From: Stichopus chloronotus
Lineage: Eukaryota > Echinodermata > Holothuroidea > Aspidochirotida > Stichopodidae
DNA: 64,000 nt
Direction: 5' to 3'
NCBI GenBank assembly: GCA_021234535.1
Contig: CM037839.1
Coordinates: 29,780,975-29,844,974, forward strand
Shown: one piece after another, positions 37,886-49,625 of the stretch
Layout of the letters: each line of letters begins with the position of its first letter
Numbering within the stretch: the stretch's first letter is position 1
The notes under the pieces: generated by a model
The model's database searches: none
Seen by the model: the letters and a program-made list of their open reading frames with translations, nothing else
Told to the model about the DNA's origin: nothing
Made by a program: the position numbers and the translations under genes

Positions 37886-38394
37886 CTGCAAGTATCTGAC
37901 TTTTAAATAGGGATCATATATGTCTGCAATTTATGGTTTCCTGCTAGCGTTTGTGTGTCCTGTAATGAGCACGTGAAGAGTGCGAGCAAATCTATGTGGT
38001 GTCAGGGGTCCAGGGGGCAAAGCCGCTTGCATATCACAATAGTGGTCCAGCTGCATAGGTACAATAAGACTAACCCTAATGTTTTCCTCCACTTACATTA
38101 GTCACAAAAATGGAAAATATTTTGAAGTTGTCCATATTAGTTATGTTCACAAGTCTTAGTCACAAACCCCCTCCCCTATTTTGTTGAATAACCATAACTG
38201 AGGCTATGTTTAAGTTTTATCAAAAAGAAAGCAGAACTACATAAGCTACAGCAGAATACCTGACGCGCCATGTTCCCTGCCACTACTCGTAGACTTTGAG
38301 CGAAGGACTGAAATGAGGGAAGTAATGACTCCATTTAGGTTGTGAACTTTAGCTACATAGACTTGCATAGCATATCAAAAAGTTGTATTGGTTC

Positions 38395-38500
38395 TCATAT
38401 TTTTTGACGGGCCAGATTTCAATTCATGGGCCGGACCAAATTTACTGGCGGGCCAGATGTGGCCCGCGTGCTGCCATTTAAGAACTCCTGGTCTAGATAG
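38395..38500. mobile_element. hAT-like transposon terminus
   Basis: gggccggaccaaatttactg, gggccagatgtggcccgcgt and gctgccatttaagaactcctg, ending beside gtctagat. The wording (ggcc-rich subterminal, AAGAACnCCTG end, CTAGA target) is characteristic of hAT-derived elements. The other end was not located. Confidence 0.5.
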
Positions 38501-39548
38501 TAAGACAATGAGTCCCAGGTAGCCATTATCCCCTTAACCACTTGAGGTGCACTGAGTGCTCTGAACATTCCATTCTTTTTCAAAGAAATTAAATGATGTA
38601 AGTTATTGTCATCAACAGTGTACTGTAGCGATCATATACAAACATGACAACCCTAAACTGTTACTTGCCATTTACTGATTTCCTTTAAAGACCGTTTGCA
38701 TTTACTGGTCAGCTTTTACAAAATGTCAATTCAAAGTTAGGGCACTTCTTGTCCTGCACTACATTTACTGGTTTATATCTTCTGTAATCATATAGCAGAT
38801 GAACCTACCAAGTACATGTTGAAATTTCATGTTAAAGTGGTCCATTTGATACTTGGGACAAAGCCATGCACCCTATCAGTTCTTTGTGTCACAAAGTTGA
38901 CTTTAGCATCTGTTGAGTCTGTGAAGGACATGAAATAAGCAGCAGTTTATTTGTGACTCTTAAACCTCTTAATCACGAATATGAGTAATTCAGTTTCATG
39001 GTTTGTGGAGCTCAGTCAGACTTCTTGTGTGACTGCTTGTCTATCTACAAATTCATTTTCAATTGTCTGGTAATTGTCATTTTAATATGTCTTACCATAC
39101 ATTTTTCATCTGAGTACTGTAAATCAGTAGTTACCATACCAACAGCCAATAGGAACCTTTTGCTTCAAAGAGGCCTGTTTCTGCAAGGTGTAAGGTTATT
39201 AGTTCATGAATCTGGCTGTTTGTTTTCTCTAAAACATAAACCTCTCTAGTAAGATATTTTCTGGTAAGCCAATCTCTAATAAAAGCATAAGCCTCACACT
39301 GGTTTATTTTCCAGAAAGTCTACAAGCAGTGAGAAATTCACATTGCTTTTATTTGAGAGGATGGTAGAGAGTGAAGATGTGTGGAATAGGGTCACATTTT
39401 TTTAAACCTGCATGTTGTGAAATATAATTTACAAAACTACTGCTTGGATGGTTTGAAAGGAAATTTACGTATACATGTGCAGAACAGTGCAATGAAGCTT
39501 CTTCTTTGATTGTCGATACACTGATTGTGTTTCATCTGTCAGTGGATG

Positions 39549-39900
39549 TTAAAGGGAAATAGGGCATTTAGAATACACCAACATGACATACAGAGGAAAT
39601 AGCTTTGGTCATTGTTAAACCATCCAGTCTCATCAACAAACACCTGCCAAAGCTTTATCTCCTCAAAACATTATGCATGTGATGAGTAATGGCAGATGCA
39701 TCATTTGAATTTTGAAAAGTTTGGTTGAACAAATTAGTATTGAGCAACAAATAACTGAGTCTCTATCTGTGAGAAAGTTATTTCTTGAAAAGAAGGCTAC
39801 TGTCCTTCCTTATTTTGAATAATCTATCATTCTGCATCCACAAACATTGGTTTTAATAATATGGATGTTTCTGTAAAACAAAAGCCCTATTTCCCTTTAA
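39549..39900. mobile_element. TTAA-flanked MITE, copy 2
   Basis: It is the same element as at 24700-25072 in the same orientation, with the same 16-bp terminal inverted repeats and TTAA ends, about 352 bp. It lies in intron 1. The shorter length is partly explained by the lack of the internal duplication. Confidence 0.85.
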
Positions 39901-40778
39901 GTTGTGAAGTGTGATTTTCAAAACTGAACAAGTTATCACTGGTGTGTGAACCCATTGACAGAGTACAACCTTTACTGAATGCACTCACTATGTGTCTGGT
40001 ACTGTGTGATCTCAACCAAATGCTTTTGTTTTCTTTGCTGTTTATTGATTTTGAGATCATTTGAAGAAATATTTAAATCCTGGTTGGTCCTTTCAGACAA
40101 AGGCCTAGTAATTTGTCTTTCAAGGAAAATATAAATAGTTATTCTCAAAACTACTGATCAGTCCTGGTTTGGTGTGAAGTTTATGAGCATACATGTAGGC
40201 ATCATATTCCATAATGCTGTACACAACAAGCAAACAAAAGCAAAAAAAAGGGGGATTTTAACAGTTATGAGGTGGCAAAATTTTTTCCTTTTATGTCTAA
40301 TCAGACAGACTGCCAAGTGAAAAAGTTTGGGTATGTTTACAAGAAGTGCTTTGTTTGATGAAAATTATCTATGAAAATTACTTCACACCAACTCTGACAT
40401 GTATTGTTGCTGTGAATTGAAGTACTACACACTTGTGCATTGAAGCATGATAATAGTGTTTGTAATTCAATGAAATGAAAAACTAACACTGCACAAACTA
40501 ACAGACCAAAGGGACAGAAAAGGAATGTGGATCTATTGAAAGATGTAAATCAAGATAGTTCCCTAGAATTTTGTGAACCAGATGAATATACTCCATCCAG
40601 TTCATTACTGGATACATATAGCTAGTTTTCATATAGTATCACTTGGCACAGAAATTTGGGAAACAGATTGTGTTGTTGAAATAGTGCACAAAGTTGTACA
40701 TAAAGTGTGCATTCTTCATTCTATATATCCATTTCTATGGTAACTGCAGATCCTACTTAACAAAAATCCATTTTTCAG

Positions 40779-40861
40779 AAGCCTACTTCAATGTTGATAC
40801 AGATATTCCAAATATTTTGAACTGGGTGGAGAGAATTTATACCCCACACAGTGAGCAATGA
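40779..40861 (+). CDS. Candidate alternative last exon in intron 1 (weak)
   Basis: The acceptor aaaatccatttttcag is followed by 27 open codons and TGA. Its phase accepts the single base left by exon 1 (G plus AA gives Glu), so a transcript ending here would be in frame and encode a short isoform of about 147 residues. It reads A-Y-F-N-V-D-T-D-I-P-N and onward. There is no nearby strong polyadenylation signal and the fit could be chance (one in three). Confidence 0.18.
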
Positions 40862-41694
40862 CACCTTGTCAGCTAGCCTTCAAAATATGTAACATTTTAC
40901 ACCACAAGCTACACAACCCAAACAGGTGTTCAGGATTTCTCGACAAAGCAGATCTTCACACTGAATCGTTTTGCCGCACTTGTATAATGTATATCAAAGG
41001 CATGTGCATGTGTATCAATGTATGAGTAATGCAGCTCGCCCACTTTTGTCTCAATCTTGGGCAGGCATTTGTCATTGGACTGCAGGTATTTTAATATGAT
41101 CTATAATAGGACTTTTATTTGTGTGCAGTATGGTGTATTGTGTGTGCAAAGAAAATATGTTTTGCAAAACATGTTGTATGCCATCCATATATCGAACTAT
41201 ATGTTGATTGATCACATGGAAATGACAGCCACACCCAAAGTACAGTAGAGGAAGAGTAAAACAAACAGTGAAAGGACATATTCCCTCACCTCAAATCTGC
41301 AAGGCAAAATGCAGTACTGATCAGCTAGATGATTCTAGAGTATGTACGACACAGTTAGTACTTTAATAGATTTATAAGTGACCCAGGCTATGAAATTCAT
41401 TTATGAATGAGAGATAGGGGTCTTTAAGATAAAAGATTCATAGGTTCACAGTCATATTTTGGCATAACCATTAAATTCCACTTTAATACTACAACTCATA
41501 CTGCATTTGATAACCATTTGTTACTTTGTATCAATTAACTTATTACAGTAATACAAGATAAACTTGTTCATGCTACATTATGCTTTGATTTCATGTGGTG
41601 GGACTTAAGGCTTGATCTCACGTAACATGTGACACTTGGTGTTAACTAGTGTTTACATTAAGGCAAAGCCGCAGATTCACACTGGAATATTTAC

Positions 41695-42290
41695 GGCACT
41701 CCTCACTTACCTGTCTTATCACAACAAATGCACTCTTATCTACTGTGCCAAGAGTACTGGTATCCAATTGTAAGGTAGGAAGGAGAAAATTAGTCCAACT
41801 CAACGAAAAAATGGAAAAACTTCATGGTATGAGCAGGCAAGCCTTTGAAGCCTTAGGAATGTCTGAATAAAACTAAGCCAAGAAGGCTGGGTTCTTATGG
41901 ACAAGTAAACAAGTGTACAAAAATGCAAGGACAAAAGGTCGCGGAACTAGGCCCTGTGTAACAGAAAGGGTGCAAAGCAATGTGGCACGATCTGAAATTT
42001 ATGACCTAAATTTTTCACAAGTAAGGAAAGGATACCTAGCAGAATCGGCACATTCTTGCGGGAAATGAGTTCTCACCAGGGAACTGCAAGACACAGGAAA
42101 CCAGATGGAGACAAAGGCATAGATAAATTTGGATGAAAAATCCAGTGAACCTCAAAACTCCTGGCACATTAGGATGGCAGAATGGGAAGGAGGCAAGAGT
42201 CCGGTATTAGACAGCACGGTGCCAAGGGCTTTGCATGGCAGAGAGGAGTGTGTTTGTTGTGATGAGACAGGTAAGTGAGTCGTTCGTTAA
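41695..42290. repeat. Inverted-repeat element with 45-bp imperfect arms
   Basis: cacttacctgtcttatcaca (from about 41707) is the inverse of tgtgatgagacaggtaagtg (about 42257), and the match continues for about 45 bp. The left arm is also similar to 22105-22195 (cttacttatctgaacacaac, accaaagagtactgg), so this is a family. An embedded 41649-41870 open frame has no recognised product. Confidence 0.5.
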
Positions 42291-43849
42291 AAACCAAACA
42301 AGGTGTTCCACTAACCTAAGTTGTTTGGGTTGTGCTACCATAGCAACAAGATCAAATAAGTCGCAGGAATTTTGACTATGTCTAGTACAGTGTTGATGAA
42401 CACAAACTTACGAATCAGTCAGTGTAGCTTGTTGTGTGCATACCTTCAACATGGCATCAAGTACGCCCCTATCCACATCTTTCCATTTTTGTGTTTTGCT
42501 TCAATTCATCTGATGTGAATTCAGAGGAATGAAATGTGCTTTCGAAGGAAAAAATACAGGACATCTACCGCAAACAACTCCTACTTTGGAGAAATATCTG
42601 TGGACTGAGGAATGGTCAAGTGCGATATATGTTGTATTGTTGATGATTCCACACAGTTGGTCATTAGAACCCTTACTCTGTCATATTAGTAAGTACATCA
42701 GTTACACTACTTAAAAGTACGTCATTTAAAAACGTTGAAAATGTTTCACCACCGATGTATGCAACTAGCTCATGTTCTACCGGGGCGTTTACCCTAAAAA
42801 AGTTCTAATAGGGTTCTGCATTATTTGTTGCATTAGATAGTGTTCAACTGCCTACCCATTTTCAAGAATTTCTTATGTCAATGGACGTGATATTGCAAAG
42901 AATAACTCTATGACAGGAAAAACCGTTGACTTTTCAAGCAACTACTTGCTCAGTAGGTCTATTAGGCATAATGTAAATGATACTCTTCTATACGTACGGC
43001 CAGAAATTAGACTTTATCAACGTTCTAGTCAGCCTAGGACTAACTGTACTTTCGATGGACAATTATGGTGGGCTACAGTAACAAAGAATATAAGAATGGG
43101 GTAACAAAATGTCAGATTTTCCACTTAACTATACTGTGGGTGTTTGAAATGAAGTCTGTCCTGAAACGAAAGCTGTTATCTTCTGAAGGAGTAAGTTATG
43201 AAATTCCACCTGTATCACTGAATGAATAAGTCTGAGGAGAATGGATGCATTGGCTTTGATATATCACTTACACAGCTATCCTCTATACTAGCCCTAAGGT
43301 GCTAAATGTTGAACTATATCGCAATGTAGCATGGATGGACCATCATTTTCACATGTCTCATGTACCATCCTCGATCTGAAAGTAGGTCATACAGCCCATA
43401 AAAATACCTGCTACCTGATTTATTACCATAAACAACATCTGACTAGAGGTGGATCGAGATTTTAACACCACCACTGAGTAAACGCGCGTTCTCACGTTTA
43501 CTGGAGTACTAGGTAACACCGTGTTACCTTGGGCACAGGGTACTTGAGACCAAAGTAGTATTTATTCTGACATTTAAAAGCTTTGAAGTCAATCCTTTTT
43601 TTTCTTTATTCCCACTTCACCCTTAACTGAGTCACCCTAGGAAATTTTACCTCAGGCCCTTTAATATAGTAACACTAAAAAATGTCACTAAACTAGTTGA
43701 TCAAATTTCAGGCAGTTGACTGTGAAGCTCCAGCAGGTACGGAGTATGACAAATGATACTTTTTGCTAGAGACATTATTTCTCCAACTTTAATCAGAACT
43801 ACGCTTTCAAAGAAGTCTCCATTCTCTACCATCTCAGTTTTCCAACATC

Positions 43850-44165
43850 ATTGAAGAAAGAAGAGTGATTCATTTTTTTCAGCTAAAATGTTAGCAGAAC
43901 CAGGCCTGGTAGTAAATGTGCGGCACTTCCAAGCGAAAACCACACAACGAAAACGCATTGCTTTTGGAAATTAGGCTTTACTTGGACATACAGATCATGA
44001 TGCGGTAGTTTGTACAGCTTTTAACAGCTATACGAAATATAGCCAGTCTTTTGGTACACCTTTATCGTTTATTCTCCATCCATCGTTTATTCTCCATCCA
44101 TCCTCCATCATTTATTCTCCATCTTTCTTTTAACATTGCAGGAATAACAGCACATCCTGCTTTAA
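43850..44165 (+). repeat. Interspersed repeat, copy 2, with an internal tandem expansion
   Basis: It is homologous to 26262-26540. It contains an extra tract of tttattctccatcc repeats at 44065-44130 that is single at about 26188 near copy 1. Confidence 0.65.
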
Positions 44166-44789
44166 GTTTAAGAAATACATGAGGCTGCTTCTGTTCTATG
44201 ACAACAAGGGAGATGAGAAGTGTGTCTCGTACCATTCTCTTCAGTTTACAATTGAGCTAGATGTATTGTGGTATATGATGAACATTAAATGCTCTACCAT
44301 ACTCGGGGTCCTACAAAGTTCAGTTTCCGGTGTGTTAGCCAGTTTGCTAACCTTTTCTTTATTCCCTTCGGACAGTTACTATAGACAATTAAATACATTA
44401 GAAATGAAAAGGGCAAGCACTGTTGCTTGGAAAAATTTTGCAATAGTAAGGGAGTGGTTGATTCCTGGGTAGCAATGATTTGCATACGATGATGCATACG
44501 ACTATATGATTGGTCAATGTCATCACCTATCTGGAGATCCTCAGAGGCGTGGTTTTAAAGTGTTGACTCAGCCACGAGGCCAACACTGGTAAAATTGTTG
44601 TCGAAGTGTAAACATCTCTGTCTCTGTATACTATGAAGCCAGAGGCTTCCACCTCACGGCAGTGGAACTAAAGAGCATGTTCTGACACGTTAATTTGTGG
44701 CTTACATTAGCCTCATGAGAAAGTACTTAGATCGGACATGTGAACTCATATATCCTTTCATTACTTCTAAACTGAATGATATGATTTTT

Positions 44790-45130
44790 CTGAACTTTTC
44801 TGTTTGGCCTCCCTGATTCTCCAATTGGAAACACCAAAAAATACAAAATATAGCAGCACAGATATGGCACTATTGACTATCATATTAAATTTAAACTTCT
44901 TTTACTTGCATTTTGTGCATACCAGCTCTCACACCCTGCATATCTTGCAGAAATTGTTTCTAGTCATGATCCTTCTGGTACTCCTCATTCCTCAAATAAA
45001 TTGTTTCTATCGGTTTAAAATCTTATGGATATCACAGTTTTTCTTGGATTTGTTCAAATCTATTCACCTTTAACAGCTCTTTAAAAGACACTTCTTTTGT
45101 TGCCGTTTTATGCATCCTGAGCAGTTCTTT
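44790..45130 (+). pseudogene. LINE 3' fragment (RT C-terminus)
   Basis: The stretch reads F-K-L-L-L-L-A-F-C-A-Y-Q, then H-P-A-Y-L-A-E-I-V and S-S-N-K-L-F-L-S-V. This is the usual ending of CR1/L2-like ORF2 proteins, in which K-I-L-L-L-T-F is followed by a P-x-Y-L segment and a Ser-Asn-rich turn. Frameshifts and stops are frequent. Nothing of the RT core is present, consistent with 5' truncation. Confidence 0.6.
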
Positions 45131-46119
45131 CTGGAATGGTGTTATATACAGTAGATCTACATTATTATTAATATATAGCATTATATCATGTCACTGCTTC
45201 AATTTCTGTGCTGTCTGCAGAATCTCTGATCCAAAGTGACAAACTGGGTGCAGTTACATACCTTCGTTACCACGTTATAATTGGTTCCCTATATATCTCA
45301 CTGTTTAATAGTCTCTGTTCTTGCTTTCCTTGGTGAAGACCTCACTTTATACTGAAAGCAGACATGTGCAATGTGTCTGTGTGTGATACCTTGGCTTGCA
45401 AAGTGTTGTAGCCACTTTTCCTCCCTCACTTTCCCATCTCCATAAGTTTAAGTAACTTTGACTTTAAACTTTGGTATGTTGTTGAACATTCACTTTGCTT
45501 TTCTTATAATGCCAGATGTGGTTTGAGTTCTGCTGAGCTCTATGTGTGATACTTTTTAAGATGTAAAATTTCAAGAGAAATGTTTCATGAGCTTCAAATT
45601 TGGTAATGAGCAATATCGTTATCATGCCTTGTTGGGTTTATGATCCCAAAGTGATTCTAGTATCATTGGTCAGTCCAATAGCATGGGCTATTCTTAGGTA
45701 CATCTGTTGCAGGAGGGTATTCTGTATCTGAAATTTCTGAATCATCATGAGGAATTGACTTAATACTGGACTGCCAATGTAGTCATGCCCCATTAAACAT
45801 TTCTTGGAAACATTGAATGTGGTGAACACAATACATTAAAGCATGGCTTCCTTTTACAAAAGCAAGTAATGGTGGACCAAAGCCTGTTATGTGTGCTACC
45901 TGGAAATGTAGTATTACTATCTTTTGAACATCAATGTGTTTACAGCCAGTGAAGATCTGGAAAGGTGATTCAATTTAATGAGATATTTTAAAGAAATACA
46001 AACTGATAGGACAATCACTTTAGACAGTTTATCATCTTATACTAATCATACATGAGTTCATCTTAAATAATGGGTGTGAATGTTGTTACTTTGGTTTTGA
46101 TGATAATTGTAATCATGCA

Positions 46120-46162
46120 TATGTGTGTGTGTGTGTGTGTGTATGTGTGTGTGTGTGTATGT
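46120..46162. repeat. (GT)n microsatellite
   Basis: Interrupted TG repeats with two TA interruptions, directly upstream of the AGGTCA-rich repeat. Confidence 0.9.
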
Positions 46163-46164
46163 CC

Positions 46165-46465
46165 GTAATGCCCTACCTTGTAAACACGATATCTCAAGGA
46201 AGGAAGCGTGGATAGATCTCATATTTCGTATGTCGGTGAACCACATTGATAAGAAGAACCCTATTATGTTTGGTGGAGGTCAAAGGTCATTTGGGATCAA
46301 TATGGGTCAAATTGTAAAAACTTTGTACACACAATATCTCAAGAAGGGAAGCTTGGACAGATGACATATGAAGTATGTAGGTGTATCTTATAGAGTGCAA
46401 GAATGCTGTTGTTTTTAATGGAAGTCAAAGGTCATTTGAGGTCAACAAGTGTCAAACTGTGAAAA
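46165..46465 (+). repeat. Second copy of the AGGTCA-rich tandem repeat (about two units)
   Basis: ggaggtcaaaggtcatttgg at about 46276 and gaagtcaaaggtcatttgag at about 46421, each with the adjoining acaatatctcaagaagg / gtcaaactgtgaaaac segments seen at 15.1-15.6 kb. The first contains an exact AGGTCAAAGGTCA. Confidence 0.7.
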
Positions 46466-47729
46466 CTTATATGTATACCTGTATACATGGGCATGGCATT
46501 GACACCTACACCAACGGTATAAAAATTAACAGCTAAGAAGTACACCAAAAATACCAGGTATACCCGGAAAAACGGATAATACCTAGTGAAAAGAAAAGCC
46601 ATGTGAAGAAACTAATGTTGGTACTCGTTCTCTCTCTCGCTCCCGCAGGTAGTCAATCAGAGAGTACATAACTGAACTGCAAACATATTCTTACCTTCAA
46701 ATAATGGCTTGTGCTTCATTGGCCAATCACATGTACACCACATCTTGCACTATATACTGCTATAGTCAGAGGTATGCATTTGGAATAGTCTGTGATTGGG
46801 GGTTGCGAAAAATCCCAAGCCATGTACTTCAGGTTGTGTACAGAAAAGCTGTGCACCTTGCACGGCACATCAAGCACAAATTAGCATTTTAGTAAAATAA
46901 AAAAAAGTTGGCATGCATTGTGTTACAATACAAGGTACAAATTTACACAAGGTTGGTTAAACATAGTCATGACTTTGTTAAACAATGTGAAAATTTGTTC
47001 AAATTGTTTCTTTTGCTCATGAACGTAAATAGCAGGAAACACAGATGATAGTTTCTACTCTTCTACCATAGTACTTTCCCCAAAAGAAACAAAAGGGAGA
47101 TCCTGGTAAACTGGTATGGATGAATTTACTCCTTTGAGCAGTAAGTGCATTTTGAGAAAAAGCTCTCAATAATCTTTAAATTTAGGTCACTCCTCATGTG
47201 CCATCCCCAGCACATCAACCACACTTTTATGAACAATGCTTTAAGTGTAGCCAACATTTTTGACACCACCTGAAATACTTGGTTTAGAGTGAAGAGTTTT
47301 GCGTGGTATTAAAACAGTAAATGACAGTGTAAAAGTGTGACTTGTCATTCCATGTGTGATTTGAATGTAATTATGGATATGACCTTGAATTTTCACCCAT
47401 GATATTGCATCACCTTAGAAAGCCAAAGTGTCAAGATTTACTCTGCTGAAGCAAATTGTACTTTTCTTAATGGGCAGCTTTGCTATGTGACTTGAAAGAA
47501 GTTTTTACTTGGTTGTTAACAGACACAGAAATGAGAATATCATCCTCCCTGTCCTCTCTGCCCCGCCCCCCCCTTTTGTATGTACCATACATGCATTATC
47601 ATCATTTTTTCGTTTCAGTCATTACTTTGCTGATGTGGTGGATTCTGTAAGCCTCTGCTGACCTCACATCATGAACCCGTTATGAAATTCCTGAGATGGT
47701 GTCAGTATTGAGATCATTCTACAGTCATG

Positions 47730-47748
47730 TCTCTCTCTCTCTCTCTCC
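47730..47748. repeat. (TC)n microsatellite
   Basis: About nine TC units about 175 bp upstream of exon 2. Confidence 0.85.
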
Positions 47749-47923
47749 AAACAGAAATGCAAGTCAAGAGAGACTTACATGATTAGATAGCTATTTACAG
47801 AGATGCTATTTTTCCCCAAGTGCACAGTGAGATTGATAGGGAAAGGAAGTAATTAGAAACTCTCCTCTGTTTGCCCAACACTTCACTTTTTAAGCGATTG
47901 TTTTTCTGTTTTTTTTTCCTCAG

Positions 47924-48639
47924 TGACGGCAGAGGAAGATGATCTCTGGTCCTCGGCAGATTTGTCGTCGTCGTTGAATCTGTCGTTGCAGAGACAGAGT
48001 TTTGTTCCTCATGACGAAGCCGAGAGACAGGAGGGGGTGGCATCTGCCAGGAGGATGACATTCCAAAATCCTGACGTCATCATCACTTCAGATGTTGGCA
48101 ATGATGATGAAAACATCAATGATATTGGTGAAGCTTTCTGTTCAAAGCCAAAGTTGAGCAAAGAAATCGTGAATCAAGATTTTTCTGAAACTGGCTGCCC
48201 GCCAGAAGTGGATCCCAACTTGTCTGGTAGCTTCAACACCAGGTTGCATAATTCTTTGTGCAGTAGAGAAGGGGAGATTGACGCGAACACCATCGTAGGT
48301 TTGGCACACGCTGTGATTCATTCAAATGACATCGAAGTAACAGCTGGTCTACCCGAAACAGTCGATACAAAAGGGCTCAGGGTCACCAGTCCGACAGAAA
48401 CTGTGAAGACGTCAATTAATTCCAGGCGAAACACAAACGCTAGTGGTGATGCTACAGGCAGGAGTATATCACATAGTGTAAGCAGTAGAAACAACAGTAC
48501 TAGTGCAAGAGACAATTCTAATGCACATCCTCGGGAAAGCATTCCGTCCATTGTAGTCAATTCAACTTCAGGAACATTCCCTTCGGAAACAGACAAAACC
48601 AAAATGGGAAATATATTAGACAGTGACAAGGAAGAACCG
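47924..48639 (+). CDS. Second coding exon of the same acidic protein
   Basis: A strong acceptor (tttttttttcctcag) precedes the exon, and the donor CCG|gtaaga ends it. The single base left by exon 1 joins the first two bases here to make GTG (Val121). The open frame of exon 1 therefore continues exactly, which is the main evidence that the two belong together. The 716-nt exon encodes residues 121-359. It begins with an acidic stretch and D-D-L-W (126-129), then a Ser/Leu-rich segment. The rest is low in aromatics and rich in Ser, Asn, Asp, Glu and Thr, consistent with disorder. A Ser/Arg/Asn-rich region sits near the end, followed by an acidic tail. It ends in phase 0. An antisense frame is open over part of it but has no splice context. 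No known domain was recognised. Confidence 0.78.
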
Positions 48640-48880
48640 GTAAGAATCTTTTTTTTTTCTCAGTGAAATCACCTAGTATCATCCGTTTTTTTTCTTTGTT
48701 TCGATGACATCTAAGATAATAGCATTGATTCAACTACTCCATAGGTGTATGCTTTGGCTTGAACCCTGTGTGGGATTCCCTTTGCTGATGGTTAGTTTGA
48801 TTGTTATCATATCTACGGTACATGTAAAGATTGCATTCCTAGTAGAAGTGACTGTTGCTAGACTGACACTACATTCAATT

Positions 48881-49276
48881 CACGGCGCGTACTCCCTCAC
48901 CTCATATAACCTCCGCAGGTTTTCTCGCGGATGACCCGCGCCTCACTAGCATTTCTCCGGAATCACGGTCTTTGCATACCTCAACAACTGGCTCACCCTA
49001 GGGACTTCGGAGGCAGATGCACACGCCAACACCATGCATGTACTCAATTCCTTGCGCAGCCTAGGTTGGATTGTAAACGAGTAAAGTCGGCCCTTACACC
49101 CTCTCAGACTACAGTGTACCTAGGAGCACGCCTAGACTTCTCCTCCGGGATGGTGTTCCCGACAGGAGCGGGTGTCTGACCTCCGCGCGGACACTAACAT
49201 GCTGAAAACCTGAGGAGGTTGTATGAGGTGAGTACGTCGCTAGCGAATTCCCAAACCAGTAAGTTTTGGGGAAACT
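48881..49276. repeat. Hairpin repeat family, copy A, enclosing the DIRS fragment
   Basis: Left: cgcgtactccctcacctcat; right: gtatgaggtgagtacgtcgc then tagcgaattcccaaaccag. The arms pair (cctcatataacct with aggttgtatgagg). The DIRS RT fragment occupies the interior. Confidence 0.65.
48903..49217 (+). pseudogene. DIRS-type retrotransposon RT fragment
   Basis: With two frame changes the sequence reads R-R-F-S-R, S-L-A-F-L-R-N-H-G, A-Y-L-N-N-W-L-T (position of the catalytic Y-x-D-D, here with both Asp changed to Asn), S-L-G-W-I-V-N-E, K-S-A-L-T-P-S-Q-T-T-V-Y-L-G and L-D-F-S-S-G-M-V-F. This order is typical of DIRS-family RT. The fragment is GC-rich compared with the flanks. The Asp-to-Asn changes and frameshifts show that it is inactive. 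It sits between the two arms of a hairpin repeat (48881-49276). Confidence 0.72.
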
Positions 49277-49299
49277 GATTAGGTGTTGTTATCCAAAGT

Positions 49300-49625
49300 C
49301 ATACCACTCCTCACAACTGGATCCATGAGCCACTTACCTCCTCACAACTGGATCCATGAGCCACTTACCTCCTCACAACTGGATCCATGAGCCACTTACC
49401 TCCTTACAACTGGATCCACGAGCCACATACCTCCTCACAACTGGATCCATGAGCCACAGCCTCACAACTGGATCCATGAGCCACTTACCTCCTCACAACT
49501 GGATCCATGAGCCACTTACCTCCTCACAACTGGATCCATTAACCATTCACTCCCTCACAATTGCTTCCATCATTCATTCACCTCTTCCCAACTGGATACA
49601 TTTCTTCCTTACTTAACTGGATCCT
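49300..49625. repeat. 31-bp minisatellite, about 10 units
   Basis: The unit is ctcacaactggatccatgag plus ccacttacct (31 bp). It has shortened units near 49455 and increasingly diverged units toward 49620. A spurious + frame is open because of phase cycling. Confidence 0.9.

Larger units (their letters stand above)
31684..47923 (+). other. Phase-1 intron 1 of the acidic-protein gene (16.2 kb)
   Basis: The boundaries are gtaagt at the 5' end and a pyrimidine-rich tract plus cag at the 3' end. It contains LINE remnants, TTAA MITEs, an hAT-like terminus and simple repeats listed separately. Two stretches (37318-37515 and 40779-40861) look weakly exon-like. Confidence 0.7.

Noticed and set aside
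43732..43760. Possible 25-nt microexon (tttcag ... CAG|gtacgg)
   Set aside because: Its phase gives a stop when joined to exon 1, and nothing else supports it.
48318..48629. 103-codon antisense ORF
   Set aside because: Shadow of exon 2; the sense strand has matching splice sites and phase.
49356..49616. Proline/His-rich + ORF
   Set aside because: Produced by the 31-bp minisatellite.
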